Shown here: positions 10,735-22,206 of the stretch, piece after piece
Layout of the letters: every line of letters begins with the position of its first letter
Numbering within the stretch: the stretch's first letter is position 1
Assembly (NCBI RefSeq): GCF_000275845.1
Contig: NW_006766899.1
Location: forward strand, 435,263 to 499,262
Length of the DNA: 64,000 nt
Direction: 5' to 3'
From: Dichomitus squalens LYAD-421 SS1
Lineage: Eukaryota > Basidiomycota > Agaricomycetes > Polyporales > Polyporaceae
Position numbers and translations under genes: made by a program
The notes under the pieces: generated by a model
Told to the model about the DNA's origin: nothing
Seen by the model: the letters and a program-made list of their open reading frames with translations, nothing else
Database searches by the model: none

Positions 10735-10899
10735 CCCTCCTTGGTCTGTTAAATTTGCAGGATCTCAAGATAGACGCATGTGCCAGTACAATCAATCTAG
10801 TCGGAGCGGACACATGCCAACCACTGCATGGAAGCGAGTTCAATGCTTATAGGTCGGCTCTGAACGAGTAGCCTACAACGAGGTTTTTCAAACCTCTGC

Positions 10900-12091
10900 G
10901 ATATCGGGCCAGGGAGGTATGAGACCCCCCAATCACGCATATGATTGGCTATCAGCCTGTAACATCAATATGGTTGCATCAAATGTTGATAGCTTGGACG
11001 GAGCCACAGATTGAAATCGTACTTGAGCAAACTTTGAGGAGCTCGAACAAAGCCAACACATCTTCTAAGGAGGCCGCAATTGACAAGGCAGCGTTGTCCA
11101 ACCGACGGAGAACATTGTGCAGGTACGGCAGGTGAGGAGGAGGCGACGCGCGACGCGAAGGACCACCGACGCCTAGTGTTACCGCCAAGCCAGCTAAGCC
11201 TAGCCGAGACCCAGCTTGCCAGCTTGTAGCGCCCGGCGCTCGTTCGCTCCCGCTACTTACCTCCCGTCGTGCCTACTCCCATCATTTCCTCGTATATTCT
11301 CCATCTGATCTCGTTCCTTCTGCTTACCCATATCCTGTCCTTGCTTGCTCAGTCACATCACTCGGACCATGTGTCCTCTGTCTGTCGTTACTCATGGACT
11401 TGATTGCTCGGTAATCTCGGTCACTCGTACGTCTCGTATGTATCCCTACCGACTATGTACTACCGTTTGTTCTTCAGCGTACTCTAGGCAAAGTCAAGAG
11501 TCCTTGAACCTGTCTAGTCTCAGCGCTCTAGTGTCACGTGTCCCCTTCCTAATCCGGAACTGCACACGCGACACAGCTGAGCCACCGAATATGGTAACAG
11601 GTCGCTCGTTCACAAAGACGTTGTGGTATATACAACACAACTTATGTACATGAGGCAATTTTGTGCAGCTATTGGGGAGGCTAACATACGAAGACTCTGT
11701 TAAGGACCTTGAGATACGAAACGGGGATGTTCGGCAGTGCTGGTAGGCGGAGAGTTCTTGGATGGTCAACTGCTCAATGTGGGAAATAAGGTCTCCAATT
11801 AAGTCTAGCCGATAGGCGTGTCTCCGCCACCTTGAAAACAAGAGCAGGCTTCAATGAGGAAGCAATGGGCTGAGTGGGAGAACTGGAGTTAACAATAGCA
11901 GGGGTGTGGTCCAATAGGATACAGGGAGTGGGGATTTGCGCGATGGCAGATCAAGGATCAAGAGTGCTCACCTTATTTCTGACATAAACCATAGCTCTTA
12001 GACCCCCGCATTCATACACACTCATACATTCATAGAGAAAAAGCCACCATATGTGTGATTGGGAGGTCTCATACCTCCCTGGCCCGATATC
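10900..12091. repeat. 1.2-kb structure bounded by 44-bp inverted repeats
   Basis: Positions 10900-10943 and 12048-12091 are reverse complements with two mismatches over 44 bases, reading GATATCGGGCCAGGGAGGT and onward to CATATG. Each arm itself contains a near-perfect hairpin, GGGAGGT-5 bases-ACCTCCC. The interior has no convincing frame. No target site duplication was found next to the arms. It could be a foldback or MITE-type element, the ends of a decayed DNA transposon, or two copies of one small repeat in opposite orientation. Confidence 0.7.
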
Positions 12092-13036
12092 CGACACCAA
12101 GGCATACGGCACGCACATATAGTGGCGAAGTACGCGTTATTGTGGTGTACTTACATGACCGACTCAACGATAGAACTGCGATATGGGGACAATCCCACCG
12201 TAGCACGTCGCATGGTTGTGGTGATCTCTAAAATCATGTGATGAAGCTCGCTAGTACACGTCGGCTACGAGAGACTTTGCAACTCGCATAGTCTGTGGAA
12301 GAATTCCACTATGAGGACGAAAATATTATTCCTGATGCTGGGAAGTCTTGTGTATGGGCATGACGGGTGGGGTCATTCGCTCCAGTGCCTCAAACTTGAA
12401 GGGACCAGTGCATAATTCTAGTCAAAGATCAGCGATGCGAATAATGAGATGGCTGCTTTCTGGGCAGTGACGGGCCATCCAGCGCGCGACGCCCTTAATA
12501 CGTTTGTACTCATGTGGCATCTTGTTGACAGTCCTCAATCAATACTTGGAGTCATGCGTGGTTTCGGGGTAGCTCTGAAGAGAAGTGCTCAGTACTCTGT
12601 ACTAGGCAGGTATCGTAGCTTGTGCCATACATGCCTTGATAGGACAGCCTATCCGAGTCAAACCATACGGCATTGGGTGGCATCGACGCTGCTGTGAAGA
12701 GCAACCTGGCGGATGCTCGTCAGGAGCTTCTTGAAGGGAACTGAGAGTCGATTGTTAGACGCCGATGAAAAGGCGCGGCGTTCTCCGCCAGCCGCCGAAA
12801 CGCTCATCCTTCCTGGTTCGCTGTACGTGATATCGTGGGGCGCATCGTGAATGATCACATTAAAGACGCTCTAAGTCTGGTTTGATTCGTGCAGCATAGT
12901 ATGGGCCGATCTAGTAGGTCCATACTGTCCGCTGATGTCGCACCAGTCGTCTAGGTTCCGAGTCAACGGCGCATTCACCGATGCAGATCCCGCGCCAGAA
13001 CAGCTCCCCACCCACTCGCGACTAGCCCGTTATGGC
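12092..13036. other. Spacer before fungalysin copy 3
   Basis: No gene recognised. A minus-strand segment near 12780-12870 contains PHDITYSEPG in translation, vaguely like the VHDITY motif of the fungalysins, but nothing around it extends the match. Confidence 0.45.
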
Positions 13037-15327
13037 TCAGCAGCCATCAGGTACCGTCGAGTCGTCGTTGTGGTTGGCGGCATTGACACCGAGACCCCGG
13101 GACGCGAACGCCTTCCAGAGAGTGCACTTGTTCGCGCCGTTGTATCGGTTCGCATCAGCCTGGATCCAAGCGTCACGACCAGTGAGGACTGAGATAAAAT
13201 AAGTTCAAGGTCAGTGCCACGATTCCTAGACCTGTCGAGCGCATGCAGGACGTACATGTTGGATTACATGGTTGGATGGAGAAGGAGTCGATGAAGAGGT
13301 GGAGAAAGACCGTGTTCCCGCCAGAGCCGCTGCAGGTGCGATCAGCACATCTGAGACACAGGGGTACAAGACAGCGTGGGGACTCACGAGGCGTCGGTGT
13401 GAGCGTTCTCGTCAAAGCCGTGCTCAGCAACGAGGGCAGCGTAGACGTTGTGGAGCAGGTTGGCCCAGACTTCACCGATATCTAGTGAGGAGGCGGGGAA
13501 TATCAGCTTCCGAGAACGTGACGCAGGTGACAGAAGGACCATACCATGAACTTCGTCAAGGGTCTTGAGGCTCGAGTAGCGCAGGGGGTTCGTGGTGCTA
13601 GCATTCGCATACCATATCAGCACCATCCCCGCAGAACAAACGACACGACGCTGAGGGACACTTACGCATTGGTCGAGTACGGGTGTGAGCGGATTCCCGC
13701 AGCGCTGTTGGTGACGTACTGGCCCATAACGTAGTCGGGGACGCTGGCGTCCTTGTGCTCCGTCCACTCCGCGAACGCATCCGACCACCCCTCGCCCATA
13801 CCGCCAGCCTCGTCGGTTTGCAGGCAGCTCCCCGTGCCACCGCCGGTCAGGCGGTTCGAGATGCCGTGCGTATTCTCGTGCACGGGAATGTCGTTTTCGA
13901 GAGCGCCGTCGCGCTCGGGGCTAGTGAGGTCCCAGAGGAACATCGCCATCTGGCCGTTCTGCCCGTCGGGAGGGGTGGAGAAGAACGCGTTGTCGGTGCC
14001 CTCGTCGTCCTGGACGGAAATCAGGACGCGGTCGTTGCCGGCCCCGCCCTTGCCGAAGTTGTCGTCCTGGAAGTTGAACGCGGCCTCGGTGAAGCCGTAG
14101 ATGTACGAGATGTCGTGCACGGTGTTGACGACGTAGAAGCCGTTCGTGCGTGCCGCATCGAGGTTCTCCTGCGTCGTCGGGTCCGCGTCGGGGTCCTGAG
14201 TGAACACGAAGTTTTGGCCGGAAGACGACTGCTGGGTGGTGTTGGAGGTGTCACCCTTGTATGCGATGGCGTTGTTGCCGCTAGTGTCCGTCGTCGTGGT
14301 TGTGCCATCGCTGTTCCAGCCGTTGGGAGACGCGGCGGTGTTAGCGGGGTCGGTGAGCGTCTCGAAGCCCTCAAGAAGCGTCTCTTTGGTAATAGGGAGA
14401 ACGCGGTACTGCATTTGTCGGATTGTGAGCACTTTGTGTAATGTCCGAAATGAATACGGTACTCACTGAAGCCTTCGCAACAAAGTCGGTCAGCTGGATC
14501 ACCTCCCCAGAGTGGGCGTCAACGAACGCCTCATAGAACTCGTGTTTAGCATCGTTCTGGATCTGGACGGCGTACGCAAGCGCGAGGGAGCCATCCTTCT
14601 TCGCGACCCACTCCAGGGAGGTTGGATGCGAGTTGTACTTGCCAGAGAGGGCGCTCTCGGCCTTGAAGATAGCATCGTCCGCGGAAATGGACGGGGTTGT
14701 GGACGGGACCGATGCTAGGACGTCGGATCAATTACCTCAGTGTTTGTGCGTCACAATCGCCGAAAGTCGCTTACAAGGCTTCTTCACAAATGAATTGCCA
14801 AACGAGACTACCTTGTTGTTCTTGTTGAAGGCGACGTTGGCGACCGCATTCGCTACAGGAACGCCGTTCTGAAAGCCAGCATGCGATCAATAATGTTCAA
14901 TCGAGCCAGTCGGAGACGTACGATTTGCTGGCGAACGTACGCGTGGTGCGCGACGTCATTTGAGAACGAAGTTCTGAAATGAACGTTGTCGGACTTGACA
15001 CCCGTCTTAGACTGGATGAAGGACACAGTCGCGTCCTTGATGTCAAAGTCCGCACGCTTGGAAAGCGGGTGGTCGACGCCTTCCACGCCAAACGTCTATG
15101 ATAGGCCAAGGTTAGCAGAGCCTTCCAACAAAGCAGGTAAAAAGCTCTGTGGCACGGACCTCGAACGAGGACTCAGGGTGGAAGCTCTCGACGGTGAGAC
15201 CCGAGCTGGTGGAACGGGTCTGGAGGGTCGTGTGCTTGAGGCTACCAGCGAAGGGAGCCGCAGAGGCAGTGGCGGCGAGGGCTATCGCGAGGTAGACGGA
15301 CCGGAAGAAGGTGGTCGAGAACTGCAT
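13037..15327 (-). CDS. Secreted fungalysin (M36) metalloprotease, third tandem copy, five introns lost
   Basis: Nine exons on the minus strand: 15160-15327, 14922-15095, 14775-14868, 14467-14714, 13666-14408, 13545-13597, 13388-13481, 13256-13329, 13037-13188; 599 aa. The signal peptide (residues 1-24) and propeptide are as in the other copies. The 743-base exon 13666-14408 corresponds to six exons of copy 1 whose lengths also sum to exactly 743, so five neighbouring introns have been removed cleanly. It holds VHDISYIYGFTEAAFNFQ, zinc motif [15 protein letters not shown] (about 405-419) and Glu in GMGEGWSD. It ends VPDGC, like copy 1. All catalytic residues are present. The upstream region has an ACAAATACC TATA-like stretch near 15411-15420. 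Confidence 0.94.
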
Positions 15328-16937
15328 GTCTGAGAGTCGTCACGAAGGGCGTGAGGGAGGACCAAGGAGCTCGCTGTGCGATCGCCTGGAGGGCATCAAG
15401 TCGTATGCCGCCTGGTATTTGTACTTCTCCTGGAGGCCCTGCAGAAGACGAGGGCCGCTGCCATTGTCACAGTTCACGAGAAGACCGTATGGGCTACGGG
15501 GACTGCGACCCCGTTGTGCATGCATGACCACCATTGTTCTTCTATTATCAGATCCCAGAAAGTCGCTAGAGAAACATCACCGATCCCTGGCTGCTCTACC
15601 ACACAGCACTGACAGAGAAGTCGCGTGTTGCGGGGAATATCAACCCCCGCGATGGTCAGAAGTGCCCGCCCAGGTTACACATGGACATTGCTTCTGGGGA
15701 AAGAAGAGTTGTCGTTCTTAGCGAGCGTCGCGATAACGAGGCGGTTTTGATGGCGGTCTTCCCATAGTGAGGATCAGGAGTGGAGCGTTTCCATGCGCCC
15801 CGGTTCGGTGGCCCGCGTGCACCGGTAGACGTATGACAGTGGTTCGGGCTCGCTAACGTTCACATTCGTGGACAAGAATCAGCGAGAAGCCTGTCTATAT
15901 TATGCACATTGAGTAGCTTCCATACCCACGGCTGTTCACTGTCCAAACACACGAGTATAGGTGCCATATCAGTATGGCACACTGGTGACTGGCCACCATG
16001 ACAGGAAGCTCAGAAAAAAGTCGGTCGTACCGTAACCGAGCGGTTGAGCGCCGCAGCAACCTGCGGTTTGCCAGAAAGGTGATGCCAACATTTGCGAATG
16101 CGCTCAGCATGTGCAGAGGAATCACAGTTACGTCACTGTGAACTGCCGACATTCAGTAAGTCGCGTGCAGCACATATGCACATACATACCGTAAACCCGC
16201 CGGCATTCCGGTGAGTCAGTGATACGTCGCGAGCTGCGATGACTGACATACTGTACGATTCATTCACGATGACTCAAGGATAGCCAACAGCCTCCGTCAT
16301 GAAGAGCACACGGATGCAGAATAGTGTCAAATGTGGTGAGATGAGTTGAGGCCTCGAGGTTGGACTTCTCCGACGGTTCCGCAGGATGGGAATAGGCGCT
16401 CTCTGCCGGCCCAAGCCGATGACGTGCCCCCGGCTTCTCCTTGCGCTCGAGTCGCCGACGTCGTTGCAAGTGCGAGTCAATTGCCTGCTTCCGTCACGAG
16501 TGGTCAATCAACCACATTCGGAATCGTATACTGTACTGATTGTCGGATGACTCGTGGTTCGTGAAGGTCATAAATCCTCAGACTTTCATTCACAGAATTA
16601 TGCTGAACGAGATACTCCACTAGGGCTTTTTCCTCATCCCTGTGCAGAAGCACAACTCCATAATATCATTCACTGCTCCATATCAAAGAGCTGTGGGTAC
16701 GTATGGGTCCTCACACTCTGACTACACAGTACGCGTGCCTGGAGTACCTGCCCAGTCATCCCTTTCCGCTTGCGCCCCAGAGCCTTTGGCAGGTTCACAT
16801 TGTTTTGATGTCATCCTATGACCACATAACCTCGCTTTGGGTTCACCTGAGTCTCAACTGATCGCTGACCTTTCTTCAGTTCTAGGATCTTGGGCACGTC
16901 GTACACACTTCGGCTGCGGTAGAAAGCCTCAGCTTGC
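15328..16937. other. Divergent spacer between fungalysin copy 3 and the ferredoxin reductase gene
   Basis: It should contain the promoters of both flanking genes, which are transcribed away from each other. No further gene or repeat could be supported. Confidence 0.5.
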
Positions 16938-19205
16938 ATGGCGCCTCTCAAGCTCGCGATAGTGGGCGGAGGGCCCTCGGCTTTCTACGTGGCATCACGA
17001 CTGCTCTCGCTGCTACCGCAGACCAGTGCGCATGCATCATCCCTCAAGATACACCTCTACGATCGATTATGGGCTCCATATGGTCTCGTACGTTACGGGG
17101 TCGCTCCAGACCACCCTGAAGTGAAGGTGAGCCGCTTCGCTCCTTGAAGTTTCCGTTTGCTGGTGCAACTTAGAGCACACGTTCTCTCTTCCTTTCGGAA
17201 CCTGCATACTGCCGAAGCGCAGAATTCGTACATCTGATGATGCAGGCTTTGCGGATACGCACGGAGCACTAGTGATCCCGTGTGCCCTTGATTCGACGTG
17301 ACTATTTTGGTTGGTTGGGGCTTGACAATGCCTACCCCTCATGTATGTCTCCCTTCGGGTCGGGCGTCATCCACAAAACGATCCGTACGACCATCGACCT
17401 CTTTCGGCTACTTGACAGTACATCCGAGGCTGTCTCGACCGACGATACGCTGGGGTCGTTGTACAGTGCGCCACTTGAGCCATGCCACTACCCCCCATCA
17501 CCGTCTGCGCGGATGGGCTGTTGTCACAATGGCGAAGCTCGACTCACGCCGTCTGGACCTTGTGGGGGCAAAGCTGAGAAATGTATATGTACAGCGATGT
17601 TGATGGGTTCGTATAATCCCAGATATGTATGCTCTGTCTAGCGGGGCACGATGATCAGCAGATGTTTCGGCTATATTTCACCAAGCGATGTCATCTCTTT
17701 CAGAACACGCCAGTGTTCCGCACGTTCACCTCGTGCACACATTTGGTCCATACAACCGTCATGTCGTGCTTCATCCTCCGCCTCAGGCGGAAGCGGAAAC
17801 CCTCACTTGCATTCTTGACGCCTAGCCGTGGGCCCATCTGACACTCACCCTTCTCCAGAACTGTACGCATAAGTTTGATACTGCCGCGACCGACCCCCGC
17901 CTCCGCTTCTTCGGCAACGTGAACATCGGCACTCCCTCGCCCATCCCCACCACGCTGCCTCTCTCTCTCCAGTCCCTGCTCCCCTACTACACCCACGTCC
18001 TCTTCTCGACCGGCTGCTCCGTCCCCATCCTCCACCCCGCTCTCCCCCCATCCCAGTTCTGCGTTCCCGCGCTCTCCCTCGTGCACTGGTACACCCAACA
18101 CCCCTCTGCCCCCCGCCCTCCCCCCGACCTCTCGCGCATCCGCCACGTCACGCTCATCGGCCAAGGCAATGTCTCGCTCGACGTCGCGCGCATGCTCCTC
18201 ACCCCGCCCGAGCACCTCGCCCAGCACGACGTCCCCGCCCCCGTGCTCGCCGCCCTCCGCGCCTCCGCCGTCGAGCACGTCTCGATCGTCGGCCGGCGCG
18301 GCCCGCTCCAGGCGGCGTTCACGACCAAGGAGCTGCGCGAGATGATGAACCTGCCCGACGCGTCCATGGCCCCGCTCGACTCCGCGCTCCTCGCAGCCGC
18401 ACAGACCAACGGCGGCGCGGCGCTCACGCGCCAGCAGGCGCGCACGCTGCAGCTCCTCCAGAAGGGCTCGAAGAACCCCCCGGGGAGCACGCGGAAGACG
18501 TGGTCGCTCGACTTCTTCCGCGCCCCCACCGGCCTCGTCACCCCGCCGTCCGGACCGTCCCCCTCCGCGCGCGCGCAGCTCACGCTCGCGCACACGGCGC
18601 TCGACCCCGCCCAGCGGGCCGTGCCCACGGGGGAGACCTCGACGCTCGCGACGGACCTCGTCGTGACGTCGCTCGGGCACCGCGCGGAGCCGTCGCTGCC
18701 GTGGTACGACCCCGGGCTGGCGCGCCTGCACACGCTGCGCGGGCGGGTGCTCGGCGCGGACGGGCGCTTCGTGCGGAACGTGTACGCGAGCGGGTGGGCG
18801 GCGATGGGCGCGCGCGGGGTGCTCGCGAGCACGATGCTCGACGCGTACGCGGTCGCGGACACGATCCTGAGGGACCATTTTCCTCAGTTCGGCCCTGCCT
18901 CCGCCTCCACTTCTCCTGAGGAGGAGGGGGGAAGCACGACTGTGGGCGGGGAGCCGAAGCGCGCGGCGGACCTCGGGGCGGCGGTGGACGCGGTGGAGGT
19001 CTTGCCGCGCGGGGAGGACGTGGACTTTAAAGCGGTCCCGCCCGAGGTGGACGCTGGGCTGCGCGAGGGGCGGGTGACGGATTTCGAGGACTGGAAGGCG
19101 ATCGACGCTGAGGAGATCAGGAGGGGGCAGGCGGCAGGCAAGGAGCGCGAGCGGTTCGTGAGCTGGGACGAGGCGCGAGAGTTTTTGGCGAAGGTCAGGA
19201 CGTAG
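16938..19205 (+). CDS. ARH1: NADPH:adrenodoxin (ferredoxin) reductase, mitochondrial type
   Basis: Two exons, 16938-17126 and 17859-19205; 511 aa. The start MAPLKLAIVGGGPSAFYVA gives the FAD-binding loop (residues 8-16) almost at the N-terminus; YGLVRYGVAPDHPEVK follows, and exon 2 continues in phase with NCTHKFD. The NADPH loop GQGNVSLDVARMLL lies at about 164-177, and YASGWAAMGARGVLASTM near the C-terminal third is the second FAD-contact segment. The enzyme passes electrons from NADPH to mitochondrial ferredoxin for iron-sulfur cluster and heme A synthesis. No upstream targeting peptide is visible in frame, so an extra 5' exon is possible. A Pro/Ser/Glu-rich insert (about residues 393-430) precedes the conserved end, WKAIDAEEIRRGQAAGKERE. 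Exon 2 is very GC rich, and the 732-base intron is out of proportion. Confidence 0.93.
17127..17858 (+). other. Unusually long intron (732 bases) in the ferredoxin reductase gene
   Basis: Donor AAG|GTGAGC and acceptor CTCCAG|AAC join the conserved EVK-NCT in phase 0. Most introns in this window are 50-65 bases. The interior has no frame with known domains and I see no terminal repeats, so an old insertion is possible but not shown. Confidence 0.6.
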
Positions 19206-19891
19206 AAGAGGACGCAGTCCAAAGGCCCCGCGGATGTGCCATGTTGAACTCAATCGTACATAACCTTACCGCTTAACCCCGTCTTGTCGGCGAGGAAATA
19301 ACGTAGAGCCTGTCAATCTATCATTGCCTCTCACCGCTCTGTCCACGGAATCTATGTTCTTGGGAGCTGGAACGTGTATGTTTCCACCACGGCCAAGCTT
19401 GACATAGGGTTCGAGACCGTTCCTCGGCGTTGTATCGGCGCAGCGTGAACGCCAATTGCAAGTGTCTTTGCAGGCCGCACCTCATTTCGTCCCTACCGCT
19501 ATTTCGCGGGAAATAAGTTGCCTCGATGTGTGTTCCCGTAAATAAGTATGGAAGGAAAGAAGGATCGACAAGGATTGTTGGGCTGCGGCCGCGAAGTCAA
19601 GGCGCGAGGCCTGTCGCGACATCATCGAGCTCCAACCCGCGCTGGCGGCCCACAACATACCCACGCGCTTGTCGCGACCGATCCTAGAATATCCCAAGGC
19701 ACGTCCGCTTCATAATTTATCACTTAACAGTCCACCCTCAGAATCTTTGTTCTTCTCCACTACTTGACCTTCTTTCTGCCTTGCGCCCCGAGCTCACTCG
19801 TTCCTCTCGGTCGACTCGCGGTCGCGCTGCGCCAAGTTGCACTCACCCCAAGCCAGCCGCCGTTATCGCCTCCGCTTCGCCGCGTCTGCAA
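19206..19891. other. Intergenic spacer
   Basis: Contains the 3' flank of the reductase gene and the 5' region of the glycosidase gene. No other feature recognised. Confidence 0.5.
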
Positions 19892-21654
19892 ATGATCGCG
19901 CGCCTCGCCAGCCGCGTCGCTGCCGCCGGCATTCTCGCACTCGCTGCGTCGGTCCCGCTCGCGCACGCCCAGCAGCTCACCAGCGACGACCTGGCCAACG
20001 TCAAGGCCCGCCTCGCGCAAGGGGCCACACACAGGTGCGTGCGTACTGCTGCCAGCCGCCCCCGAGCCGAGTAACAACGTCTGACGTCTGGTGATCCACT
20101 GGCACGCAGCTGGGAGATCGGCACCCGCGCCCAAGCACTCACCGAATTCGACTCGCCCTCCTACTCCGTCCTCAACGACTCCTCCCTCCCGCCCCTACAA
20201 GGCTCCGCGCCCTCCTCTCTCGATGAAGTCGTCTCTATCGCACGCTCGGTCGTCCAGAATTTGACCAACGTGGGCCAGGGCGCCCAGCCGCTCATCGGGG
20301 GCACGACCAGCGGGGAGGCCGCGGGCGATCCCGCGAGCATCGGCGTCGCCGTCCTCTTGGCGAACTGGACCGGGGCAGGGGCAGCGGACAAGCTGGACTA
20401 CGCGGGCGCGGCGCGGGACCAGCTCGAGTACCTGCTGGAGAAGGTGCCGCGGACGAGCGACGGCGCGATCTCGCACCGGGTGGAGAACGTGCAGCTGTGG
20501 TGAGTGCGCCCGTTGAGTGTCTCTGTCGGCGGCCGTTTGTGCCTTCCTTGCGTGCTCCGAACGGTGTCCGCTGGGCGCGCGGGGTAATCAGGCCTGCGTG
20601 GTACCTAGAGTCGACGAGGCACGGTCCGCGCATGTCGGAATCCAATATTGACAGCATTCACGTTCGTGGGACGCCCAGGGCCGACTTTGTGTACATGGTG
20701 CCGCCCTTCCTGGCTTACTACGGCGTCCTCACACGGAACCAGACGCTGGTGCAAGCCGCATACGACCAATGTCGATTGTACAGGGAAGCACTAGTCGATA
20801 CCGACGCTGGGGGGATGTGGAGGCACATCGCGGGGAACGACAGTGACACTGGCCACTGGACTACCGGTGAGTTCTTCCAGACGTACGTCTCGTCCAAGCA
20901 CTCACGTACTGCTCTGCAAGGCAATGGCTGGGCGGCCGCCGGGATGCTCCGCGTGCTGGGCACGATCCAGCACTCGCAATACTCGAAAAGCATGAAGTCG
21001 CAAGCGAAGGACCTCGCCGGCTGGGTCTCGCAGATCCACAACGGCATCTACCCCCATCTGGTACGTCTGCTGCGGATTGCGAACCACTTGCGTCTGCTCA
21101 TGCGTGCGCGCCCGGCACATGCCATGCAGCAAACCACAGGGCTGTTCAAGAACTACGCCGACGACAGCACCTCCTTCGACGACGCGTCCGGCACGGCGAT
21201 CCTCGCGAGCACCGTCTACCGCCTCGCGCTCCTCTCGGGCGTCCACACCAACGTCCCGAACGCGGAGAAGTCCCGGATCGCCCTCTTCGCCCCTTCCGCC
21301 TCGTCGCCGTCTTCCTCATCGTCGTCGTCGTTATCTTCATCCTCCTCATCCCCCTCTTCCTCACACGCCTCATCAGGCACTTCCTCCAGCACCGCCCCGT
21401 CGTCCAGCGCGACCTCTCCGAGCCTCGCGCACTTCACGTCCGACGGCTGGCTCACGCCCGTCGTGAACCCGTACAACGTCGGCGCGCAGGGCGAGCACAG
21501 CCCCGAGGGCGAGGCGTTCGTGCTCGAGATGTACGCCGCGTGGCGCGACTGGGCTGCGGTCGGGTCTCCAGGCCAGAACGGGGCCGCGGCGCAGGGGACG
21601 GGGCTCGCGGCGATCGTCGCGGCGCTGTGTGCGGCGTTCTTGCTGGGGTGTTGA
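19892..21654 (+). CDS. Secreted six-hairpin glycosidase (GH88/GH105-like), probable GPI anchor
   Basis: Exons 19892-20034, 20110-20499, 20679-20866, 20921-21060 and 21130-21654; 461 aa. The ATG at 19892 is preferred over the in-frame 19781 because it opens a clean signal peptide (residues 1-26, ending AHA). The body has the repeated helix pairs of an (alpha/alpha)6 barrel. Diagnostic pieces are QLWADFVYMVPPFLAYYG, TTGNGWAAAGMLRVLGTIQ and FKNYADDSTSFDDASGTAIL, which I know from fungal six-hairpin proteins related to unsaturated uronyl and rhamnogalacturonyl hydrolases. Near the C-terminus comes HFTSDGWLTPVVNP, then SPEGEAFVLEMYAAWRDW and a hydrophobic tail, GTGLAAIVAALCAAFLLGC, typical of a GPI signal. 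A roughly 45-residue Ser run interrupts the domain. The substrate is not predictable; it is likely cell-wall or extracellular polysaccharide. Confidence 0.82.
21298..21430 (+). repeat. Ser-coding low-complexity tract inside the glycosidase
   Basis: Runs of TCC, TCG and TCA codons encode a Ser-rich stretch between the LFAP and LAHFTSDGW segments, which are close together in relatives. It is probably a surface loop grown by slippage and a likely site of O-glycosylation. Confidence 0.7.
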
Positions 21655-22206
21655 GATGCCCGCTGCACACACGTTCTCATACCTACAAGGGAAAATACTC
21701 TAGAGCGCAGATCGTGGAACATTGATGGACGTTTGAACGGACTTTTTATAAGTGGGATATGAGGGGGATTGTCTTGCTTACAGGCTCACAGGAACGTATC
21801 AACGGTAGCTTTGTTGTAATCCTGCCACACCCTACTATACCTTCATTATTTGCTCGCGTTGTGAGTTGTGTCGATTTCTGGTCGAACCGATTTGTCGCCC
21901 CAGTATCGCGCGGCTTGCGTCATTTCGTTCCTGTGTGCCCAAGTATGCAGGTGAGATTCGGAGGCCTCTCGCTCATGACGTATTTCCCACGGATCGCACA
22001 GCGCTTGTAATGAGCGCCGCGGCAACTTGAGTGGTTATACATATCTACCTCTGAGTCGATGTTGGTATCTAATCCAGAAGGTACGTGGATTGCAGTATTG
22101 CAAATGCGACCTCGGAGGTGCTGAAGGCACTGCTAGCAACAACATAGGCACTCATCGTGCAGCAACTGCATAGACCTGGGCTCTGCGAAAGGGATCGGCT
22201 ACGCCA
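21655..22206. other. Intergenic spacer
   Basis: No gene, repeat or RNA recognised. Confidence 0.5.

Noticed and set aside
12780..12870. Possible fungalysin relic (PHDITYSEPG on the minus strand) between copies 2 and 3
   Set aside because: Only about 15 bases match the VHDITY motif; the neighbouring sequence does not continue the alignment and none of the other exons is found around it.
17700..19253. 517-codon minus-strand open frame opposite ferredoxin reductase
   Set aside because: It is a shadow of the very GC-rich coding exon on the plus strand, with Arg/Gly/Ala composition typical of antisense frames.
19892..21654. Glycosidase as a GH76 (Dcw1/Dfg5) mannanase
   Set aside because: First impression from the secreted, GPI-ended architecture, but the diagnostic segments (WADFVYMVPPFLAYYG, GNGWAAAGMLRVL) belong to six-hairpin GH88/GH105-like proteins and the GH76 Asp-Asp motif context is absent.
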